DNA from: Bufo bufo | Taxonomy: Eukaryota > Chordata > Amphibia > Anura > Bufonidae | Assembly (NCBI RefSeq): GCF_905171765.1 | Contig: NC_053397.1 | Span: forward strand, 2,808,946 to 2,872,945 | DNA length: 64,000 nucleotides | Reading direction: 5' to 3' | Shown: piece after piece, positions 58,660 to 64,000 of the stretch | Numbering within the stretch: position 1 is the first letter of the stretch | How the letters are laid out: each line of letters starts with the position of its first letter | The notes under the pieces: generated by a model | The model's database searches: none | The model's input: only the letters and a program-made list of their open reading frames with translations | What the model was told of the DNA's origin: nothing | Position numbers and translations under genes: made by a program

Positions 58660-60405
58660 CCCCCAGTAATAGTAATGCCCCCATTAGTGCCCCCAGTAAT
58701 AGTAATGCCCCCATTAGTGCCCCCAGGAATAGTAATGCCCCCATTAGTGCCCCCAGTAATAGTAATGCCCCCAATAGTGCCCCCAGTAATAGTAATGCCT
58801 CTATTAGTGCCCCCAGTAATAGTAATGCCCCCAATAGTGCCCCCAGTAATAGTAATGCCCCCATTAGTGCCCCCAGTAATAGTAATGCCCCCAGTAATAG
58901 TAATGTCCCCGTTAGTGACCCCAGTAATAGTAATGCCCCCATTAGTGCCCCCAGTAATAGTAATGCCCCCATTAGTGCCCCCAGTAATAGTAATGCCCCC
59001 ATTAGTGCCCCCAGTAATAGTAATGTCCCCATTAGTGACCCCAGTAATAGTAATGCCCCCCATTAGTGCCCCCATTAGTGCCCCCAGTAATAGTAATGCC
59101 TCCATTAGTGCCCCCAGTAATAGTAATGCCCCCATTAGTGCCCCCAGTAATAGTAATGCCCCCATTAGTGCCCCCAGTAATAGTAATGTCCCCATTAGTG
59201 ACCCCAGTAATAGTAATGCCCCCCATTAGTGCCCCCATTAGTGCCCCCAGTAATAGTAATGCCCCCATTAGTGCCCCCAGGAATAGTAATGCCCCCATTA
59301 GTGCCCCCAGTAATAGTAATGCCTCCATTAGTGCCCCCAGTAATAGTAATGCCCCCATTAGTGCCCCCAGTAATAGTAATGCCCCCATTAGTGCCCCCAG
59401 TAATAGTAATGCCCCCATTAGTGCCCCCAGTAATAGTAATGCCCCCCATTAGTGCCCCCAGTAATAGTAATGCCCCCCATTAGTGCCCCCAGTAATAGTA
59501 ATGCCCCCATTAGTGCCCCCAGTAATAGTAATGCCCCCCATTAGTGCCCCCAGTAATAGTAGTGCCCCCAGTAATAGTAATGCCCCCATTAGTGCCCCCA
59601 GTAATAGTAATGCCCCCATTAGTGCCCCCAGTAATAGTAATGCCCCCCATTAGTGCCCCCAGTAATAGTAATGCCCCCATTAGTGCCCCCAGTAATAGTA
59701 ATGCCCCCCATTAGTGCCCCCCAGTAATAGTAATGCCCCCATTAGTGCCCCCCAGTAATAGTAATGCCCCCATTAGTGCCCCCCAGTAATAGTAATGCCC
59801 CCCATTAGTGCCCCCAGTAATAGTAATGCCCCCCATTAGTGCCCCCAGTAATAGTAATGCCCCCATTAGTGCCCCCAGTAATAGTAATGCCCCCCATTAG
59901 TGCCCCCCAGTAATAGTAATGCCCCCCATTAGTGCCCCCAGTAATAGTAATGCCCCCATTAGTGCCCCCAGTAATAGTAATGCCCCCATTAGTGCCCCCA
60001 GTAATAGTAATGCCCCCCATTAGTGCCCCCCAGTAATAGTAATGCCCCCATTAGTGCCCCCCAGTAATAGTAATGCCCCCCATTAGTGCCCCCAGTAATA
60101 GTAATGCCCCCATTAGTGCCCCCAGTAATAGTAATGCCCCCCATTAGTGCCCCCCAGTAATAGTAATGCCCCCCATTAGTGCCCCCAGTAATAGTAATGC
60201 CCCCATTAGTGCCCCCAGTAATAGTAATGCCCCCATTAGTGCCCCCAGTAATAGTAATGCCCCCCATTAGTGCCCCCCAGTAATAGTAATGCCCCCATTA
60301 GTGCCCCCCAGTAATAGTAATGCCCCCCATTAGTGCCCCCAGTAATAGTAATGCCCCCATTAGTGCCCCCAGTAATAGTAATGCCCCCATTAGTGCCCCC
60401 AGTAA
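58660..60405. repeat. Minisatellite, 31-bp unit (intergenic)
   Basis: About 56 copies of CCCCCAGTAATAGTAATGCC plus CCCATTAGTG, with C runs of 5-6. It is interrupted by the Tc1-like element and resumes at 62750. Short Thr/Gly/Ile and Ser/Asn/Ala periodic ORFs are artefacts. Confidence 0.97.
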
Positions 60406-61646
60406 TACACTGCTCAAAAAAATAAAGGGAACACAAAAATAACACATCCTAGATCTGAATTAATTAAATATTCTTCTGAAATCCTTTGTTCTTTACATAG
60501 CTGAATGTGCTGACAACAAAATCACACAAAAATTAAAAAACGGAAATCAAATTTTTTAACCCATGGAGGTCTGGATTTGGAGTCACACTCAAAATTAAAG
60601 TGGAAAAACCCACTACAGGCTGATCCAACTTTGATGTAATGTCCTTAAAACAAGTCAAAATGAGGCTCAGTAGTGTGTGTGGCCTCCACGTGCCTGTAGG
60701 ACCTCCCTACAACGCCTGTGCATGCTCCTGATGAGGTGGCGGACGGTCTCCTGAGGGATCTCCTCCCAGACCTGGACTAAAGCATCTGCCAACTCCTGGA
60801 CAGTCTGTGGTGCAACGTGACGTTGGTGGATAGAGCGAGACATGATGTCCCAGATGTGCTCAATTGGATTCAGGTCTGGGGAACGGGCGGGCCAGTCCAT
60901 AGCATCAATGCCTTCGTCTTGCAGGAACTGCTGGCACACTCCAGCCACATGAGGTCTAGTATTGTCTTGCATTAGGAGGAACCCAGGGCCAACCGCACCA
61001 GCATATGGTCTCACAAGGGGTCTGAGGATCTCATCTCGGTACCTAATGGCAGTCAGGCTACCTCTGGCGAGCACATGGAGGGCTGTGCGGCCCTCCAAAG
61101 AAATGCCACCCCACACCATTACTGACCCAATGCCAAACCGGTCATGCTGGAGGATGTTGCAGGCAGCAGAACGTTCTCCACGGCGTCTCCAGACTCTGTC
61201 ACGTCTGTCACATGTGCTCAGTGTGGACCTGCTTTCATCTGTGAAGAGCACAGGGCGCCAGTGGCGAATTTGCCAATCTTGGTGTTCTCTGGCAAATGCC
61301 AAACGTCCTGCACGGTGTTGGGCTGTAAGCACAACCCCCACCTGTGGACGTCGGGCCCTCATATCACCCTCATGGAGTCTGTTTCTGCCCGTTTGAGCAG
61401 ACACATGCACATTTGTGGCCTGCTGGAGGTCATTTTGCAGGGCTCTGGCAGTGCTCCTCCTGTTCCTCCTTGCACAAAGGCGGAGGTAGCGGTCCTGCTG
61501 CTGGGTTGTTGCCCTCCTACGGCCTCCTCCACGTCTCCTGATGTACTGGCCTGTCTCCTGGTAGCGCCTCCATGCTCTGGACACTACGCTGACAGACACA
61601 GCAAACCTTCTTGCCACAGCTCGCATTGATGCGCCATCCTGGATAA

Positions 61647-62413
61647 GGGCTCTTTCACACTTGCGTTATTGTCTTCCGGCATAGAGTTCCGTCGTCGGGG
61701 CTCTATGCCGGAAGAATCCTGATCAGGATTATCCTAATGCATTCTGAATGGAGAGAAATCCGTTCAGGATGCATCAGGATGTCTTCAGTTCCGGAACGGA
61801 ACGTTTTTTGGCGGGAGAAAATACCGCAGCATGCTGCGCTTTTTGCTCCGGCCAAAAATCCGGAACACTTGCCGCAAGGCCGGATCCGGAATTAATGCCC
61901 ATTGAAAGGCATTGATCCGGATCCGGCCTTAAGCTAAACGTCGTTTCGGCGCATTGCCGCATCCGACATTTAGCTTTTTCAGAGTGGTTACCATGGCTGC
62001 CGGGATGCTAAAGTCCTGACAGCCATGGTAAGTGTAGTGGGGAGCGGGGGAGCAGTATACTTACCTTCCGTGCGGCTCCCCGGGCGCTCCAGAGTGACGT
62101 CAGGGCGCCCCAAGCGCATGGATCATGTGATCACATGGATCACGTCATCCATGCGCATGGGGCGCTCTGACGTCATTCTGGAGCGCCCGGGGAGCCGCAC
62201 GGACGGTAAGTATACCGCTCCCCTGCTCCCCACTACTACTATGGCAACCAGGACTTTAATAGCGTCCTGGCTGCCATAGTAACACTGAACGCATTTGGAA
62301 GACGGTTCCGTCTTCAAATGCTTTCAGTACACTTGCGTTTTTCCGGATCCGGAGTGTAATTCCGGCAAGTGGAGTACACGCCGGATCCGGACAACGCAAG
62401 TGTGAAAGAGGCC
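61647..62413. mobile_element. PIF/Harbinger-type non-autonomous element (MITE), 767 bp
   Basis: The termini GGGCTCTTTCACACTTGCGTT and, inverted, GGCCTCTTTCACACTTGCGTT differ at one base. They are flanked by TAA direct duplications at 61644-61646 and 62414-62416. Removing the element and one TAA rejoins the transposase frame. The 3-bp TNA-type duplication fits PIF/Harbinger. No transposase ORF is present, so it would have moved with help in trans. Confidence 0.88.
61986..62283. repeat. Long near-perfect palindrome inside the Harbinger-type element
   Basis: Two arms of about 145 bp face each other around CATGTGATCACATG (62124-62137). For example, GCGGCTCCCCGGGCGCTCCAGA near 62074 is mirrored by the matching complement near 62180, and TAGTGGGGAGC near 62035 by GCTCCCCACTA near 62225. 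An inner TTACCATGGCTG/CAGCCATGGTAA pair adds a small sub-hairpin. Transcribed RNA could fold into a long hairpin. Confidence 0.85.
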
Positions 62414-62749
62414 TAAGCTGCACTACCTGAGCCACTTGTGTGGGTTGTAGACTCCGTATCATGCTACCACTAGAGTGAAAGCACCGCCAGCATTCAAAAG
62501 TGACCAAAACATCAGCCGGGAAGCATAGGAACTGTGAGAAGTGGTCTGTGGTCACCACCTGCAGAACCACTCCTTTATTGGGGGTGTCTTGCTAATTGCC
62601 TATAATTTCCACCTGTTGTCTGTCCCATGTGAAATTGATTGTCACTCAGTGTTGCTTCCTAAGTGGACAGTTTGATGTCACAGAAGTGCGATTGACTTGG
62701 AGTTACATTGTGCTGTTTAAGTGTTCCCTTTATTTTTTTTAGCAGTGTA

Positions 62750-63330
62750 GTAATGCCCCCATTAGTGGCCCCTGTAATGCCCCCAGTAATAGTAGTGCCC
62801 CCAGTAATAGTAATGCCCCCCATTAGTGCCCCCCAGTAATAGTAATGCCCCCCATTAGTGCCCCCAGTAATAGTAATGCCCCCATTAGTGCCCCCAGTAA
62901 TAGTAATGCCCCCATTAGTGCCCCCAGTAATAGTAATGCCCCCCATTAGTGCCCCCCAGTAATAGTAATGCCCCCATTAGTGCCCCCCAGTAATAGTAAT
63001 GCCCCCCATTAGTGCCCCCAGTAATAGTAATGCCCCCATTAGTGCCCCCAGTAATAGTAATGCCCCCCATTAGTGCCCCCCAGTAATAGTAATGCCCCCC
63101 ATTAGTGCCCCCAGTAATAGTAATGCCCCCATTAGTGCCCCCAGTAATAGTAATGCCCCCATTAGTGCCCCCAGTAATAGTAATGCCCCCCATTAGTGCC
63201 CCCAGTAATAGTAATGCCCCCATTAGTGCCCCCCAGTAATAGTAATGCCCCCCATTAGTGCCCCCAGTAATAGTAATGCCCCCATTAGTGCCCCCAGTAA
63301 TAGTAATGCCCCCATTAGTGCCCCCAGTAA
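62750..63330. repeat. Minisatellite, 31-bp unit, continuation
   Basis: Same unit as 58660-60405, resuming immediately after the TA at 62748-62749, about 18 copies. The last 100 bp before the second Tc1 copy has the same pattern of 5- and 6-C runs as the last 100 bp before the first copy. Confidence 0.96.
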
Positions 63331-63332
63331 TA

Positions 63333-64000
63333 CACTGCTCAAAAAAATAAAGGGAACACAAAAATAACACATCCTAGATCTGAATTAATTAAATATTCTT
63401 CTGAAATCCTTTGTTCTTTACATAGCTGAATGTGCTGACAACAAAATCACACAAAAATTAAAAAACGGAAATCAAATTTTTTAACCCATGGAGGTCTGGA
63501 TTTGGAGTCACACTCAAAATTAAAGTGGAAAAACCCACTACAGGCTGATCCAACTTTGATGTAATGTCCTTAAAACAAGTCAAAATGAGGCTCAGTAGTG
63601 TGTGTGGCCTCCACGTGCCTGTAGGACCTCCCTACAACGCCTGTGCATGCTCCTGATGAGGTGGCGGACGGTCTCCTGAGGGATCTCCTCCCAGACCTGG
63701 ACTAAAGCATCTGCCAACTCCTGGACAGTCTGTGGTGCAACGTGACGTTGGTGGATAGAGCGAGACATGATGTCCCAGATGTGCTCAATTGGATTCAGGT
63801 CTGGGGAACGGGCGGGCCAGTCCATAGCATCAATGCCTTCGTCTTGCAGGAACTGCTGGCACACTCCAGCCACATGAGGTCTAGTATTGTCTTGCATTAG
63901 GAGGAACCCAGGGCCAACCGCACCAGCATATGGTCTCACAAGGGGTCTGAGGATCTCATCTCGGTACCTAATGGCAGTCAGGCTACCTCTGGCGAGCACA
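63333..64000 (-). mobile_element. Second Tc1/mariner copy, cut by window edge
   Basis: It begins CACTGCTCAAAAAAATAAAG at 63333, again at the TA of the repeat unit, 2,925 bp after the first copy. No difference from the first copy was noticed over the visible 668 bp. The C-terminal 135 codons of transposase (from 63999 to 63592) are present, including QDNTRPH and NPIEHIWD. Whether it carries the Harbinger-type insert cannot be seen. Confidence 0.95.

Larger units (their letters stand above)
60667..62462 (-). pseudogene. Tc1-like transposase, split by an insertion after about codon 15
   Basis: The main block 60667-61626 keeps 319 codons with the DDE triad of a Tc1 transposase: FTDES (D130), QDNTRPH (D221) and [11 protein letters not shown] (E256), spaced as DD34E. 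The helix-turn-helix start (MIRSLQPTQVAQVVQL) lies on the far side of the nested element, ending about 62417, and resumes as [13 protein letters not shown] at 61643. The insertion cuts the N-terminal DNA-binding domain. An internal Met at 61626 could start a protein lacking the first helix, but transposition from it is unlikely. The catalytic region shows no stop or frameshift. Confidence 0.93.
60408..62747 (-). mobile_element. Tc1/mariner transposon, transposase on -, interrupted by a Harbinger-like element
   Basis: The 27-bp terminal inverted repeats begin CACTGCTCAAAAAAATAAAG (60408) and, from the other end, CACTGCTAAAAAAAATAAAG (62747), with one mismatch. TA duplications flank at 60406-60407 and 62748-62749. 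Removing the element restores a perfect 31-bp repeat unit (CCCCAGTAATAGTAATGCC), so the insertion site is certain. Without the 767-bp nested insert the element would be about 1.57 kb, normal for Tc1-like elements. Confidence 0.96.

Noticed and set aside
58525..60445. Ser/Asn/Ala and Thr/Gly/Ile periodic ORFs
   Set aside because: Translation of the 31-bp array; open on both strands with no start context or conserved domain.
60962..61629. ORFs of 144-161 codons on + inside the Tc1 element
   Set aside because: Antisense shadows of the transposase reading frame, which carries the DDE motifs.
62025..62317. Two short ORFs of 64-84 codons around 62.1 kb
   Set aside because: They are mirror images from the palindrome of the Harbinger-type element, with no independent support.

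Overview
The window is vertebrate nuclear DNA, most likely from an anuran amphibian. The genes are multi-exon with GT-AG introns, the proteins resemble mammalian orthologues closely, and the mobile DNA is Tc1/mariner and PIF/Harbinger-like. The anuran assignment rests on general resemblance and is an inference. There are no bacterial genes, operons or CRISPR arrays.

Gene layout: (1) RNF123 (KPC1, E3 ubiquitin ligase) runs on + from the left edge to a stop at 39781. 33 exons were mapped, from the SPRY domain to the C-terminal RING; only about the first 140-150 codons lie outside. (2) AMIGO3, a single-exon LRR/Ig membrane protein, lies antisense (35770 to 34313) inside the RNF123 intron between 32824 and 36650. 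(3) GMPPB (GDP-mannose pyrophosphorylase beta) is on -, with nine coding exons from 55585 down to 40573 giving exactly 360 codons before the stop, plus a non-coding first exon ending at 57898 and a promoter-like segment at about 57950-58500. RNF123 and GMPPB converge tail to tail. The RNF123/AMIGO3/GMPPB arrangement matches the mammalian locus.

The rest is dominated by tandem repeats. At least fifteen minisatellite arrays with different units (27, 31, 32, 35, 37, 41, 63, 65 and 92 bp among others) occupy well over half of the window and nearly fill many introns. The largest are a 63-bp array of about 19.8 kb in one RNF123 intron and a 65-bp array of about 7.9 kb in a GMPPB intron. Both show higher-order duplication. 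Many arrays start within a few to 70 nt of a 5' splice site. Nearly all long ORFs outside the three genes are artefacts of units whose length is a multiple of three.

The right end (58660-64000) is a 31-bp array carrying a Tc1-like transposon (60408-62747) whose TA target lies inside a repeat unit. That transposon is itself broken by a 767-bp Harbinger-type element with a 3-bp TAA duplication and a roughly 300-bp internal palindrome. A second Tc1 copy starts 2,925 bp later in the same repeat context and runs off the window.

Most notable: two U12-type introns in RNF123 (one AT-AC), splice-site-like sequences inside amplified intronic repeats, the higher-order repeats, and the nested transposons. 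I found no wholly new biochemical system.
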